From: Arachidicoccus soli
GTDB taxonomy: Bacteria; Bacteroidota; Bacteroidia; Chitinophagales; Chitinophagaceae
NCBI RefSeq assembly: GCF_003600625.1
Contig: NZ_CP032489.1
Span: 992,001-1,056,000, forward strand
DNA: 64,000 bases
Direction: 5' to 3'
Every line of letters begins with the position of its first letter. Position 1 is the stretch's first letter. Positions 53,397-63,196 of the stretch are shown here, one piece after another. The notes under the pieces were generated by a model that did not search any database, had not been told where the DNA came from, and saw only the letters and a program-made list of their open reading frames with translations. The position numbers and the translations under genes are program-made.

Positions 53397-55478
53397 TTAG
53401 TTGATAAAGGTCCACCAAACGCCAAGACGTATCCACAAGGAATGATTGGGGTAATTGGGTGCAACGAAACTATAATTATTAAACCCAAAGATATTGTTCT
53501 TATAACTTAGAGTATTTAAATTGGCTATCTCTCCAAAAAATCTAAATCTCGTGATTTTAAAATTTACGTAGTATGAAATATCGGGTAAGTTGCTGATAGT
53601 CTCTGTGTTCTGATTGAAAAACTGTGCTGTAAAGGGAGAGTATATGTCAGGCTTGTATGGCGATACGTACCTTACTTCGAAACCCGTTGCGATATCTAAG
53701 TTATTATAGAAATGCCCTTCAAATGCAATGCGGTTGCGCATCAAGAATAAAGGTAGATTCAAGGGGGTATTTCCTGCTTTTTGCTGAATATATGCTTCTA
53801 AATACCAACGGAAATATTTGCCTAGTTTTGTTTCTTTTTCTATTCCTAATTGCAATAAATTAAAGGCAGTATTGCTTTGTTCAGCTGTAAAGTAATTGGA
53901 GAAATAACTATAATTATTATACAAGAAATAATTGCCCGTTAATTTCGTTTTAATAGAGGGTAAATAAAGTACAGCATAAGCTTTAGAAATGTTTTCGTTT
54001 TTAAAATCGGTCGTATTAATTACGGGAAAATCAGAATGAGGCTTAAAAGTAATATTGCTTGTATCTCCAAGTGAAAGGTTGGTAGAGGAGGCCGCGGTGA
54101 AAATATAGGAAGGTGTGCGATTTACATTTTGAAATCCTATTTGTAAAGACCCTATTTTTTTCCCGAAGTCCCTCCTTAAACTAATACCCCCGCTATAATT
54201 GCCTGCATAATTGCCTGCTACATATAAATCACCCAAGGCGGTTACATCCCACTTTTGATTACGAGTGCGGTTTCGATATTCTGCACCTACATATACATTA
54301 TTATAACCTTGCGTGTAAAATTTTCCCAAACTGCCATTGAGTGATTGCAGGTTAGCATGTAATTTTAGGAATTGGTTCGTATTCTTTTTGTCAGGATAAG
54401 TGTAAATAGCAAACTCATTGTTTAGTTCTCTCCAATTGTCATGAAAATTAATAGTATCCGAAGGTACAATTAAATCAAAATAATTTAAGTAATCACTAGC
54501 GATTGGATTGTTGTCGGTAAAACTATAATTGTAATTGCTATATTTAATACTATGTTCCAATCTTAATCTTGGATAAAATAGGCGATATGTAACTGTATCT
54601 TTTACCAAAGAATCTTTTTGCCCAAAATCATACGACTGCCTAAAATAGAGTGTCACATCTTTAGATATATTGCCGGTATTAACTGTGGTATTAAATGGGT
54701 CGTTGGTTCTAGTATTGCTGCCGCCTAACCTGGTATTTACCTCAAAAGTACTTCCAAGGGAAAGGTTATTCAAATCATTTGGATTTACTAAGCCTCCATT
54801 GGTAGCTGATTTCAGGCTATTGCGAATAAAGATAAAATTAGAACTGTATCTTTTATTAGAGCTATGTATAGAAACATTTACTCTTAGATTGCTATTGGCA
54901 TCATTTTCATTCTTGAGCGCACCTGGTGCATTTAGAAGCCTGTATTCAAATGTGAAGTTTACATTTCCTTTGTCACGTGGCTGGGTATGTAACAAATCTA
55001 TGTACTGTTCTCCTTTGCCTCCTAGCAAATATCCTAAAACGGAATAGGGTCTGGTGGTGGTGTAATATTTGGTATTTTCTACAGTGAACCTATAAATGTC
55101 CATCGAATGAAAACCTTCATCCCATCCTGCTTTCATGTAGGGGTTAAATAATAAGGATTCTGCAGGCGAGCCTATATTTCCGGTGTTGTTATAGGTAAAA
55201 GGTTTTTGCAAACGAGATCCAAAATCGTTAATAGATGTATCGATATGATGGATAAGTGAAGAATCAAAATACTTATAGGTGATAGTTATGGAGTCTTCAT
55301 ACTTATCGCGCAATTTCAAAGAATCGTTTCCTGGCCTGCTGGGAGGAAGCGGTCGCCCTTGATTATCAAGCTGATAATTATTGTTACCTGTTTCATTAAT
55401 TTGCGCATCAGCTTTATTCATCAAAATTGCCGTCGCAAATAAAATAAAAATATATAAGAGTTTCTTCTTGATATGCAT
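53397..55478 (-). CDS. Putative beta-barrel porin
   Basis: The 693-residue product has a signal peptide ending in KADAQ (about 26), a polar N-terminal region, and then a long stretch of alternating aromatic strands that ends in LWIRLGVWWTFIN. It matches the general form of the Bacteroidota 'putative porin' family. No TonB plug is present. Cargo is unknown. It is next to murB on the same strand, possibly cotranscribed. Confidence 0.75.
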   Translation of the reverse strand: MHIKKKLLYIFILFATAILMNKADAQINETGNNNYQLDNQGRPLPPSRPGNDSLKLRDKYEDSITITYKYFDSSLIHHIDTSINDFGSRLQKPFTYNNTGNIGSPAESLLFNPYMKAGWDEGFHSMDIYRFTVENTKYYTTTRPYSVLGYLLGGKGEQYIDLLHTQPRDKGNVNFTFEYRLLNAPGALKNENDANSNLRVNVSIHSSNKRYSSNFIFIRNSLKSATNGGLVNPNDLNNLSLGSTFEVNTRLGGSNTRTNDPFNTTVNTGNISKDVTLYFRQSYDFGQKDSLVKDTVTYRLFYPRLRLEHSIKYSNYNYSFTDNNPIASDYLNYFDLIVPSDTINFHDNWRELNNEFAIYTYPDKKNTNQFLKLHANLQSLNGSLGKFYTQGYNNVYVGAEYRNRTRNQKWDVTALGDLYVAGNYAGNYSGGISLRRDFGKKIGSLQIGFQNVNRTPSYIFTAASSTNLSLGDTSNITFKPHSDFPVINTTDFKNENISKAYAVLYLPSIKTKLTGNYFLYNNYSYFSNYFTAEQSNTAFNLLQLGIEKETKLGKYFRWYLEAYIQQKAGNTPLNLPLFLMRNRIAFEGHFYNNLDIATGFEVRYVSPYKPDIYSPFTAQFFNQNTETISNLPDISYYVNFKITRFRFFGEIANLNTLSYKNNIFGFNNYSFVAPNYPNHSLWIRLGVWWTFIN

Positions 55479-55533
55479 CTTACGCGAAAGTATGCGAGTA
55501 ATATAAATTATGCTAATAAAATATTGAGAAAAT

Positions 55534-56835
55534 TTAAGTGGTTATATCCTCATACTCTTGCCCTAGCTGACGCTGCTTCTTAGACGGCAAGAAAATAACG
55601 CGTAAAGTTGAATCGTTGGTAAAATAATTAAACATCCAATTTAAGAAAATGAGCAATTTATTACGCACACCCAAAATCAACATTAAGTGGAGAAACATCC
55701 AGATTAGCCAGGCAAACCTTCCATGAAAATGAAATTTGGGGAGATCCACAACTGCCTTCCTTTTTCCAATGGTTGCCATTGTACCCGGGTTACTATAAGT
55801 AAATGCTTTCGGCTCTTGATTTTTTAATTTATTTCTAAAATTCTGTGCTAGGTTTTCTGCTTGTTTGTTGGCAACATTAGCCAGTTGTGGGTGCCCTTTA
55901 GGCCAATCTTTGGTTTCCATATAAGACACATCGCCAATGACAAAAACATCATTTAACCCAACAGCTTCGTGCAATTCATTTACGACGATGCGGTTGCCCC
56001 GAGTTATAGATTCTTGAGGAATACCTTTAGGCACATTGCCGGTGACGCCTGCGGCCCAAATTAAGGTATTTGTTTTTAAAATGTCGCCATTTGCCAAGGT
56101 CACTGTTTTGCCGTCGTAATCATTTACATGTGTACCCGTCCAAATGGTTACACCCAGTTCTTCTAGGTATTTTCTAGAATATTTCTGCGATTGCTTACTC
56201 ATCGCAGATAAAGTGTTGTCGCTCCCTTCTATTAAATATATTTTTAGGTTGGAAAAATCTATAAGCGGATAATCCTTGGGTAAAACTTTTGTTTTCAATT
56301 CTGCTAAAGCGCCAGAAAGCTCTACACCCGTTGGCCCTCCACCAACGACCACAATGTTTAAAAATGGTGTCTTTTCTTCTTCGGTTTTAACGGATAAAGA
56401 GGCTTCGAAATTCAATAAGATCTTATTGCGCAATGCAATTGCCTGCGGCGTAGATTTCATGGGAAATGCATTCGCTTCAATATTTTTATTGCCAAAATAA
56501 TTATTCGTACAGCCGGTAGCTATAACAAGATAATCGTAATCAAATACGTTGTGCCAGCTATAGACTTTCTTCTCTTTGGTATCAATGTTTTTTACAACAC
56601 CCACACGAACCTTGATGTTTTCTTTTTTTTGAAAGATTTTCCTAAGCGGGAATGAAATGGCTGATGGTTCCAGCCTTGCAGAGGCGACCTGGTAAAAAAG
56701 TGGTTGAAATTGATGGAAATTATTAATGTCCAATAAAGTGATCTCATAATCAGTCTTGGCTAGTTTTCTGGCAATTTTGAGTCCGGCAAAACCGGCGCCT
56801 AAAATTACTATCTTCTTCCTTCCAATGTTGTTCAT
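55534..56835 (-). CDS. ndh: Type II NADH dehydrogenase (NDH-2)
   Basis: The 433-residue flavoprotein has the FAD motif IVILGAGFAGLKIA, the NADH motif VVVGGGPTGVELSGALAEL and the second FAD contact VFVIGDVSYME. The C-terminal part (about 365-400) has a hydrophobic amphipathic region (WLIWMFLHLMLILG) that anchors it to the inner membrane. It passes electrons from NADH to menaquinone without pumping protons. Confidence 0.9.
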   Translation of the reverse strand: MNNIGRKKIVILGAGFAGLKIARKLAKTDYEITLLDINNFHQFQPLFYQVASARLEPSAISFPLRKIFQKKENIKVRVGVVKNIDTKEKKVYSWHNVFDYDYLVIATGCTNNYFGNKNIEANAFPMKSTPQAIALRNKILLNFEASLSVKTEEEKTPFLNIVVVGGGPTGVELSGALAELKTKVLPKDYPLIDFSNLKIYLIEGSDNTLSAMSKQSQKYSRKYLEELGVTIWTGTHVNDYDGKTVTLANGDILKTNTLIWAAGVTGNVPKGIPQESITRGNRIVVNELHEAVGLNDVFVIGDVSYMETKDWPKGHPQLANVANKQAENLAQNFRNKLKNQEPKAFTYSNPGTMATIGKRKAVVDLPKFHFHGRFAWLIWMFLHLMLILGVRNKLLIFLNWMFNYFTNDSTLRVIFLPSKKQRQLGQEYEDITT

Positions 56836-56915
56836 AATGCTTGCTTTTTGAGTTCTAAAACTACATGCAAGGTAACTTTTATGCGCAACATTACTTAGTA
56901 AAATGACGCTAAAAA

Positions 56916-57263
56916 TTAAATTCTAAGTTTTATAACTGCGTAACCAGCGATTAGTAACAATAATATAAGAATGACTGCCACAATAAACCAGATAAGTTGT
57001 GAAAATGCCGGAGAGCGGCGAGGCGATTTGTCATCAATGGAACGATGAAGGGACTTATTTAAGCGGCTAACATTCCTGGTTAGGCTTTTAGGGTGTTTGA
57101 AAGCACGCAACCCCTCTAGCGCATCTTTGGTGAAATCAGATTCTGCATAAGCTTCTTCTATTTTTTGCGCATCGGGTTTGGGAAGATTATTGTTTAAATA
57201 TTCTATCAATTTCTCCTCTTCGGTAAGCATTTTTTGGGATGATATATATTTTTTATCAGCCAT
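56916..57263 (-). CDS. Single-pass membrane protein partnered with an ECF sigma factor
   Basis: The 115-residue product (from ATG 57263) has a cytoplasmic Glu/Lys-rich head (1-85) and one C-terminal membrane helix (about 90-111). Its start overlaps the sigma gene stop by 8 nt. This position suggests an anti-sigma role, but there is no periplasmic domain and no zinc motif. Other upstream starts exist; the overlap supports this one. Confidence 0.65.
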   Translation of the reverse strand: MADKKYISSQKMLTEEEKLIEYLNNNLPKPDAQKIEEAYAESDFTKDALEGLRAFKHPKSLTRNVSRLNKSLHRSIDDKSPRRSPAFSQLIWFIVAVILILLLLIAGYAVIKLRI

Positions 57264-57822
57264 TTTTTTCTTGCATTTTTTCAATCAGGTTTTTTAAATT
57301 CCGCTTGCCGTTCTGAATATGGCTTTTCACTTGTGTCATTGTGTAGCCGGTATCTTCAGCAATTTCATTATAGGATTTGTTGTTCAAATAAAATAAGGTG
57401 ATACAGGTTTGCTGTTCCACATTCAACTCTATTAACGCCGATTCCATATATTCAAAAAGCTTTTCTTTTTCAAGTATCTTTTCTTGTGAGTATTCTTCTG
57501 CTTGTGGCGAAAATTCGACTTCTATCTCTTCCAAAATTAAGTTTTTGCCGGCACGTAACAACATGAGACAATGATTGCGTGTAATCGTATATATCCAGCT
57601 TTTAAAATAATTGACCTTAGTCTTGGATAATTCATTTAATACCTTATAAAAAACCTGCTGTACTGCATCTTGTGCATCTTGTTCGTTTTTTAAATATTTC
57701 ATACAAACACCTAAGAGAAGTAATGTATAGCGTTCTAACAATACACCGAGCCAATACTTTTCTTGACTTTGATAAAACTTATTAAGCAAGGCTTCATCAT
57801 CATATTTTTGATGCTTATTCAA
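57256..57822 (-). CDS. ECF-type RNA polymerase sigma factor
   Basis: The 188-residue product has region 2 (LLLGVCMKYLKNEQDAQDAVQQVF, split here at KNEQD, and FKSWIYTITRNHCLMLLR) and region 4 (NVEQQTCITLFYLNNKSYNEIAEDTGYT, where YNEIAEDTGYT is the HTH). It is typical of Bacteroidota ECF factors. A membrane protein gene overlaps its end. Confidence 0.92.
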   Translation of the reverse strand: MNKHQKYDDEALLNKFYQSQEKYWLGVLLERYTLLLLGVCMKYLKNEQDAQDAVQQVFYKVLNELSKTKVNYFKSWIYTITRNHCLMLLRAGKNLILEEIEVEFSPQAEEYSQEKILEKEKLFEYMESALIELNVEQQTCITLFYLNNKSYNEIAEDTGYTMTQVKSHIQNGKRNLKNLIEKMQEKNG

Positions 57823-57967
57823 CAGGCATTTATTTTTTTATATAGATGCTTTTTTAAAAGAAATCCATAATTTGGTTTAAAATTAAAGCAAAAAATTATC
57901 CTTTCAATATTATTAATGAGGTATGCAATACCTTTAGCCTAGGTAAAGATTCTTAAAATACTTCATA

Positions 57968-58717
57968 ATGCAAATAGTTATAGCTATAACACCAGTTAAT
58001 CCAATGCGCGCTGAGCCCACGCATCGTTCTGAAATGGTTAGCCAAATTCTTTTTGGTGAAATGGCTGAAGTAATGGATCATACAACTGATTTTATAAAAA
58101 TTAGATCTTTAAATGATCATTATGAAGGGTGGGCACAATCAGTACAATTGGTAGAAGTCCCTGCAAAATTAAATGAAGATCTTCTTCTGGGATTTTCTTT
58201 GGAAAACAAAACTATTGAGTTTAATGGAATGCCAATGTTAATTGGCTTGGGGACGCCGGTATGGCATATAAAAATGATGGCAAACTATTCTTTAAACTAT
58301 GGCAATATTAATTACAAGAAAGAGCTAGCTTTTATTGAAGAGAATATTAAAAAAGTTACATTGCCTTATCTCAATACAGCTTATTTATGGGGCGGTAGGA
58401 GTGCTTTTGGTGTCGATTGTAGTGGTTTTACACAACAGGTATTTCAATATTTTAACATCAAATTACCGCGAGATGCACACCAGCAAGCATTGTTAGGCAA
58501 ATCAATAGGTTTCTTGGAAGAATGTAACTGTGGAGATCTAGCCTTTTTTGACAACCCAGATGGGAAAATTACGCATGTTGGAATTATTATGAACAATGAA
58601 ACAATTATTCATTCTTCCGGTAAAGTAAGAATTGATAAAATTGATACGCAAGGAATTGTCAATGTGGACAGTGGTTTGCGCACACATCAACTAAGAATTA
58701 TTAAAAGAATGTCTTAA
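57968..58717 (+). CDS. NlpC/P60 (C40) cysteine hydrolase with SH3-like domain
   Basis: The 249-residue product has an SH3-like N-terminal domain (about 10-70) and a C-terminal NlpC/P60 domain (about 120-245) with the catalytic Cys in GVDCSGFTQQV, His in THVGIIM, and third polar residue in IIHSSG. Such enzymes cut gamma-D-Glu-diaminopimelate bonds in cell-wall peptides. No signal peptide is seen, so it may recycle muropeptides in the cytoplasm. Confidence 0.9.
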   Translation: MQIVIAITPVNPMRAEPTHRSEMVSQILFGEMAEVMDHTTDFIKIRSLNDHYEGWAQSVQLVEVPAKLNEDLLLGFSLENKTIEFNGMPMLIGLGTPVWHIKMMANYSLNYGNINYKKELAFIEENIKKVTLPYLNTAYLWGGRSAFGVDCSGFTQQVFQYFNIKLPRDAHQQALLGKSIGFLEECNCGDLAFFDNPDGKITHVGIIMNNETIIHSSGKVRIDKIDTQGIVNVDSGLRTHQLRIIKRMS

Positions 58718-58720
58718 AAG

Positions 58721-58752
58721 TTTGGCTGCTAACTGTAAACCTATTATCTTTG
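58721..58752 (+). promoter_or_regulatory. Promoter of the initiator tRNA
   Basis: TTTG at 58721-58724 and TATCTTTG at 58745-58752 with a 20-nt spacer match the Bacteroidota consensus. Confidence 0.8.
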
Positions 58753-58822
58753 CAATCCATTTAACAACAAGGGGTTAAATGTTGATTAAAAAAAGCGATA
58801 AAAATTTATTTATACATTATAT

Positions 58823-58894
<72 letters not shown>

Positions 58895-58897
58895 CTA

Positions 58898-58925
58898 AAG
58901 CTTCACAGTAATGTGAGGCTTTTTT
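58898..58925 (+). terminator. Terminator of the initiator tRNA
   Basis: aagcttcaca / tgtgaggctt (one G-U) with a gtaa loop is followed by a T-run, 4 nt after the tRNA. Confidence 0.85.
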
Positions 58926-59017
58926 ACTATTGAGATGGGAGATTGCAATTAATGAGAAAGTTAGTTTTTAACACACTAACTTTACAACTTTCCAATATTC
59001 AATTTTTAAACCATTCA

Positions 59018-59890
59018 ATGAAATCGGGATTTGTAAATATTTTTGGGAAGCCCAATGCGGGCAAAAGCACGCTTCTCAATGGTTTGTTGGGTGAGAAGCT
59101 GGCAATTGTTTCCAGCAAAGTTCAAACGACACGCCATCGTATAAAAGGGTTTTTAACCAAACCGGATGAATATCAAATCATTTTTTCTGATACACCCGGT
59201 ATCATCGAGCCCAAATACAAGTTGCATCAAAAAATGATGGGTGCTGTAAAGAGCGCTTTGGAGGATGCAGATGTAGGTATTTTATTGGTAGATGTTAAGG
59301 ATAATCTGGAAGAGTGTAATGAATTGTTTACCTCTCTTCGCCTCAAAGTTCCGTGTATAGTGCTCTTGAATAAGATTGATTTAGCAGAAAAAGAACAGGT
59401 AGACAATGCAAAAGCTTTTTTTGATGCGCAACCATATTGTAAGACAACACTAGGCGTATCTGCGCTCAACCAAAAAATATTTAGCACACTATTAAAAGCT
59501 ATTGTTGATCTTTTACCTGAGGGATTACCTTTTTATAGCGAAGAAGAATTGACTGACCTTCCTGTAAAATTTTTTATGGGAGAATTGATTCGCGAAAAAA
59601 TATATCAACTCTTTGGGGATGAAATCCCTTACCATTCTGCTGTTTTAGTGAATGCCTTTAAAGAAAAAAATACTTTAGTGAAGATTCAGGCTGATATTAT
59701 TGTGCAGCGCGAAACACAAAAAGTTATTTTAATAGGAGAAGGTGGGAAAATGATAAAAAAAATAGGAACTTTGGCACGTCAGGATATGGAGAAGTTTTTA
59801 GAGCAAAAAGTGTTTTTAGAACTTTTCGTAAAAGTGCGGGCGAAATGGAGAGACAATGACGCGCAGTTAAAAGAATACGGATATAATTAA
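59018..59890 (+). CDS. era: GTPase Era
   Basis: Ribosome-assembly GTPase that binds the 3' end of 16S rRNA. The 290-residue product has G1 GKPNAGKST, G2 with TTRHRIKGF, G3 DTPGI, G4 NKID and a C-terminal KH domain with GEGGKMIKKIGTLARQDME. I choose ATG 59018; upstream starts add an unrelated tail rich in Leu/Asn encoded by a low-complexity spacer. Confidence 0.95.
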   Translation: MKSGFVNIFGKPNAGKSTLLNGLLGEKLAIVSSKVQTTRHRIKGFLTKPDEYQIIFSDTPGIIEPKYKLHQKMMGAVKSALEDADVGILLVDVKDNLEECNELFTSLRLKVPCIVLLNKIDLAEKEQVDNAKAFFDAQPYCKTTLGVSALNQKIFSTLLKAIVDLLPEGLPFYSEEELTDLPVKFFMGELIREKIYQLFGDEIPYHSAVLVNAFKEKNTLVKIQADIIVQRETQKVILIGEGGKMIKKIGTLARQDMEKFLEQKVFLELFVKVRAKWRDNDAQLKEYGYN

Positions 59891-59945
59891 TTAAACGAAT
59901 AGGAAATTGTGCAACACAGTTTTTAATTCATAAATCAAGAATAAA

Positions 59946-61253
59946 ATGGGTTTTACAGTAGCAATTGTGGGTAGGCCCAATGTAGGCAAGAGCACTTTCT
60001 TCAACCGTTTGTTGGAAGAGCGAAAAGCAATTGTAGATGATGTAAGCGGTGTTACAAGAGATAGACAGTATGGTATATCTGAATGGAACGGAAAGTTATT
60101 CAATGTAATAGATACAGGAGGATTTGTAAATAATTCTGATGATATTTTTGAAATAGAGATTTGCAAACAGGTAAAGATTGCTATTGACGAAGCGGATGCA
60201 ATTATCTTTATGACAGATGCCGCAACCGGAATTACTGATTTGGACGATGCAATGGCGAACTTACTTCGCCGTACCACTAAACCGGTTTTTGTAACAGTTA
60301 ATAAAGTAGATAATAATGCACGATATTTAGATGCAACGGAGTTTTATATTTTAGGATTTGAAAATGTACATTTTATTAGCAGCATTAGCGGGAGTGGAAG
60401 TGGGGAATTATTGGATGCAATCACCAACCTAATAAAAGAAGAGGAAGAAAAGAGTGACGAGGTATTACCTAAAATTGCAATAATCGGTCAACCGAATGTG
60501 GGTAAGTCTTCCCTGCTTAATGCACTTACGGGGCAGGAGCGTACTATTGTGAGTAATATTGCTGGTACGACACGCGACACGATACATACGCATTACAACC
60601 TTTTCCAAAAAGAGTTTGTTTTAATTGATACAGCTGGTATTCGCAAGAAAAATAAGGAGAAAGATGATTTAGAGTTTTATTCAGTAATTCGTGCAATTAA
60701 GGCGATGGATGAAGCAGATACTTGCATGTTGTTGTTAGACGCTGAAAAAGGGATTACTGCACAAGATATTAGTATATTTTCTTTAGCAGCCCGTAAGGGA
60801 AAAGGTGTTGTAATATTAGTCAATAAGTGGGATTTGATTGAGGGGAAAGAAACGAATACTGCGCGCGATTATGAAAGTGAATTAAAAAAACGTATTGCAC
60901 CATTCAATGATATACCAATCATTTTTATATCGGCAAAAGAGAAGACGAGAATTTTTAAAGGCATTGAACTCGCTTTAGAAGTTTGCGAAAATAAAAAGCA
61001 GCGCATTGCAACAAGTAAATTAAATGATGTGATGCTTAAAGCGGTAGAATCTCATCATGCGCCTGTTGTGCGTGGGCATTCTATCAAAATAAAATATGTG
61101 ATGCAATTGCCAACACATGTTCCGTCATTTGCCTTTTTTACCAACTTTCCGGAAGATGTAAAGACTCCTTATAAAAATTATTTAGAAAATCAGTTGCGCT
61201 CACATTTTAATTTTAAGGGTGTACCTATAAGAATCTTCTTTAGAAAAAAATAA
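59946..61253 (+). CDS. der: GTPase Der (EngA)
   Basis: A 50S-assembly GTPase with two G domains in tandem. The 435-residue product has GRPNVGKST (residues about 8-16) and GQPNVGKSS (about 181-189) with DTGGF and DTAGI switch motifs and NKVD/NKWD. A KH-like C-terminal domain follows. It lies 55 nt after era, a pairing that suggests coexpression. Confidence 0.96.
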   Translation: MGFTVAIVGRPNVGKSTFFNRLLEERKAIVDDVSGVTRDRQYGISEWNGKLFNVIDTGGFVNNSDDIFEIEICKQVKIAIDEADAIIFMTDAATGITDLDDAMANLLRRTTKPVFVTVNKVDNNARYLDATEFYILGFENVHFISSISGSGSGELLDAITNLIKEEEEKSDEVLPKIAIIGQPNVGKSSLLNALTGQERTIVSNIAGTTRDTIHTHYNLFQKEFVLIDTAGIRKKNKEKDDLEFYSVIRAIKAMDEADTCMLLLDAEKGITAQDISIFSLAARKGKGVVILVNKWDLIEGKETNTARDYESELKKRIAPFNDIPIIFISAKEKTRIFKGIELALEVCENKKQRIATSKLNDVMLKAVESHHAPVVRGHSIKIKYVMQLPTHVPSFAFFTNFPEDVKTPYKNYLENQLRSHFNFKGVPIRIFFRKK

Positions 61254-61279
61254 TTGTAAAAGAAAAAATTACGTTGTCA

Positions 61280-61906
61280 ATGTTAGAAACACTGAATAAA
61301 TGGGACACATGGTTGTTTTTAAAAATAAATACACAATGGCACAATAGTTTTTTCGATGCAGTTATTCCCTGGTGGCGCGACCAGAATACTTGGTTGCCGC
61401 TTTATCTTTTTTTATTGCTTTTTGTGTTTATTAATTTTGGTTGGAAAGCTTGGAGTTGGCTACTTTTTGTTATTATTACTGTTACACTAAGCGATCAATT
61501 AAGTAGTCATTTTATGAAATATTATTTTCATAGACCCCGACCTTGCCAGAACGAAACGCTAAAATATCAAGTAAGGCTTTTATTAAATTATTGCCCCGGC
61601 AATCCCAGTTTTACTTCCTCTCACGCGGCAAATCATTTTAGTGTAGGTATGTTTTTCTTTTATACTTTAAAGCCTTATTTCAAAAAATGGTCTTGGTTGT
61701 TTGTATTTTGGGCAGCCACCATTAGCTATGGACAAGTATATGTAGGCATACATTACCCCGGTGATATTTTAGGTGGAACCGTCATTGGTATTGGCATTGG
61801 CACGCTTACTTATTTTCTCTTTAATAAATATTTCGGAATGCCTCCATTGCTTAAAGCACCTTTAAAGGAAAATTTGACCGAACATAAAAACGACTTTGGA
61901 AATTAA
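61280..61906 (+). CDS. PAP2 family phosphatase
   Basis: The 208-residue membrane protein has about five to six helices and the three PAP2 motifs: K..F.RPRP (KYYFHRPRP), PSFTSSHA and GQVYVGIHYPGD. It may dephosphorylate undecaprenyl diphosphate or another lipid phosphate. ATG 61280 is preferred to TTG 61274. It lies 26 nt after der. Confidence 0.9.
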   Translation: MLETLNKWDTWLFLKINTQWHNSFFDAVIPWWRDQNTWLPLYLFLLLFVFINFGWKAWSWLLFVIITVTLSDQLSSHFMKYYFHRPRPCQNETLKYQVRLLLNYCPGNPSFTSSHAANHFSVGMFFFYTLKPYFKKWSWLFVFWAATISYGQVYVGIHYPGDILGGTVIGIGIGTLTYFLFNKYFGMPPLLKAPLKENLTEHKNDFGN

Positions 61907-61963
61907 AGAAAGTAATTTTGCTCAGATAATCCCCCTCTTAGTAATTCACTTTAAATAGCTCTA

Positions 61964-62437
61964 ATGAAAATATTGCTCTATTCTGTTGGAAAGCCGCATG
62001 ATAGTTATGTAAAGCAAGGCATTGAAGAGTTTACAAAAAGACTGAATAAATATTTTCAAGCAGAATGGAAAATAATTGCGCCCCCTAAAAACGCGGCTTC
62101 TCTAAACGAAGCAGAATTAAAAAAACAGGAAGCCAAATTGATTTTAGGTCAATTAAATGCTGAAGATTTTTTAGTGCTTTTAGACGAAAGAGGCAAACAG
62201 TTTTCCTCACCGCAATTGGCAAATTTTATTCAGCAAAGGGCAAATGAAAGCACTAAAGTTATTGTATTTTTGATAGGAGGTGCATATGGAGTCGATGAGC
62301 TTGTATTTGAAAGAGCTAATTTTTCTTTAAGCCTTTCCTCATTGGTTTTTCCACATATGTTAGTGCGGCTGGTTTTAGCAGAACAAGTGTATCGAGCTTG
62401 TACTATTTTGCGCAACGAGAAATATCATCATTCTTGA
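61964..62437 (+). CDS. rlmH: 23S rRNA (pseudouridine1915-N3)-methyltransferase
   Basis: The 157-residue SPOUT methyltransferase has LLDERGKQFSS, VIFLIGGAYGVDE (SAM-binding trefoil knot; here with Phe/Leu in between) and the C-terminal VRLVLAEQVYRACTILRNEKYHH. Length is the family norm. It modifies helix 69 of 23S rRNA. Confidence 0.96.
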   Translation: MKILLYSVGKPHDSYVKQGIEEFTKRLNKYFQAEWKIIAPPKNAASLNEAELKKQEAKLILGQLNAEDFLVLLDERGKQFSSPQLANFIQQRANESTKVIVFLIGGAYGVDELVFERANFSLSLSSLVFPHMLVRLVLAEQVYRACTILRNEKYHHS

Positions 62438-62542
62438 TTTGGGAAGTAGATGATGTGAAAGATGAAAAGACAGAATGAGGTTTATTATAAGGATGAAACG
62501 ACCCAAGCAATCTTATTATAAGATATCAATTAATTAAAAAAT

Positions 62543-63196
62543 ATGCATCAAATGTCCATTACTTTGTTGATTGTAATTGTAACCTGTGTGGTTTCTTTTA
62601 TGGCTTTTTCCAATCAGAAATATATAGATGATTTAATATTTTATCCACCTGCCATTACCAATAGAAAGCAATGGTATCGTTTTTTTTCTTGCGGACTGAT
62701 TCATGCGGATTTTGCACATTTGGCTTTCAATATGTATGCTTTCTATACATTTGGAGAATATGTTGAGGATGCTTTCAACAATATATTTGGGCTTTCTACC
62801 GGTCGTATTTTGTATTTGTTTTTATATGTTTCCGCATTAATGGTTTGTTTATTGCCGACATACTTTAAAAATAAAGACAATTATAGTTACAGAAGCCTTG
62901 GCGCATCCGGAGCTGTTTCAGCCATTGTATTTGCCAGTATTTTATTGATGCCTACTTCAGAAATCGGATTAATTTTTATCCCTTTTTTGAGATTGCCGGC
63001 ATTTATATTTGGTGTTATTTATTTGATTATTACAGCTTGGCTCGATCGTCGAGGAGCTGGCCGCATCAATCATTCGGCCCATTTATATGGAAGTTTATAT
63101 GGAATCGTTTTTTTGATTATTGCTTGCAAACTTCTTTCACATTATCCAGTGGTGGATGAATTTATCTTTTTTGTAAGAAGTTATTTTCAATTTTAA
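62543..63196 (+). CDS. Rhomboid family intramembrane serine protease
   Basis: The 217-residue product has six membrane segments. The motif FAHLAFNMYAF supplies the conserved His and Asn, SLGASGAVSAIVFA the catalytic Ser, and NHSAHLYGSLYG the catalytic His. A longer cytoplasmic or periplasmic loop follows the third segment. Its stop codon shares TTAA with the convergent NUDIX gene. Confidence 0.93.
   Translation: MHQMSITLLIVIVTCVVSFMAFSNQKYIDDLIFYPPAITNRKQWYRFFSCGLIHADFAHLAFNMYAFYTFGEYVEDAFNNIFGLSTGRILYLFLYVSALMVCLLPTYFKNKDNYSYRSLGASGAVSAIVFASILLMPTSEIGLIFIPFLRLPAFIFGVIYLIITAWLDRRGAGRINHSAHLYGSLYGIVFLIIACKLLSHYPVVDEFIFFVRSYFQF

Noticed and set aside
57823-57967. Divergent ECF-type promoter for the second sigma factor
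   Set aside because: The GTAACCCA motif of the first ECF locus is not present here, and no other shared motif was seen.
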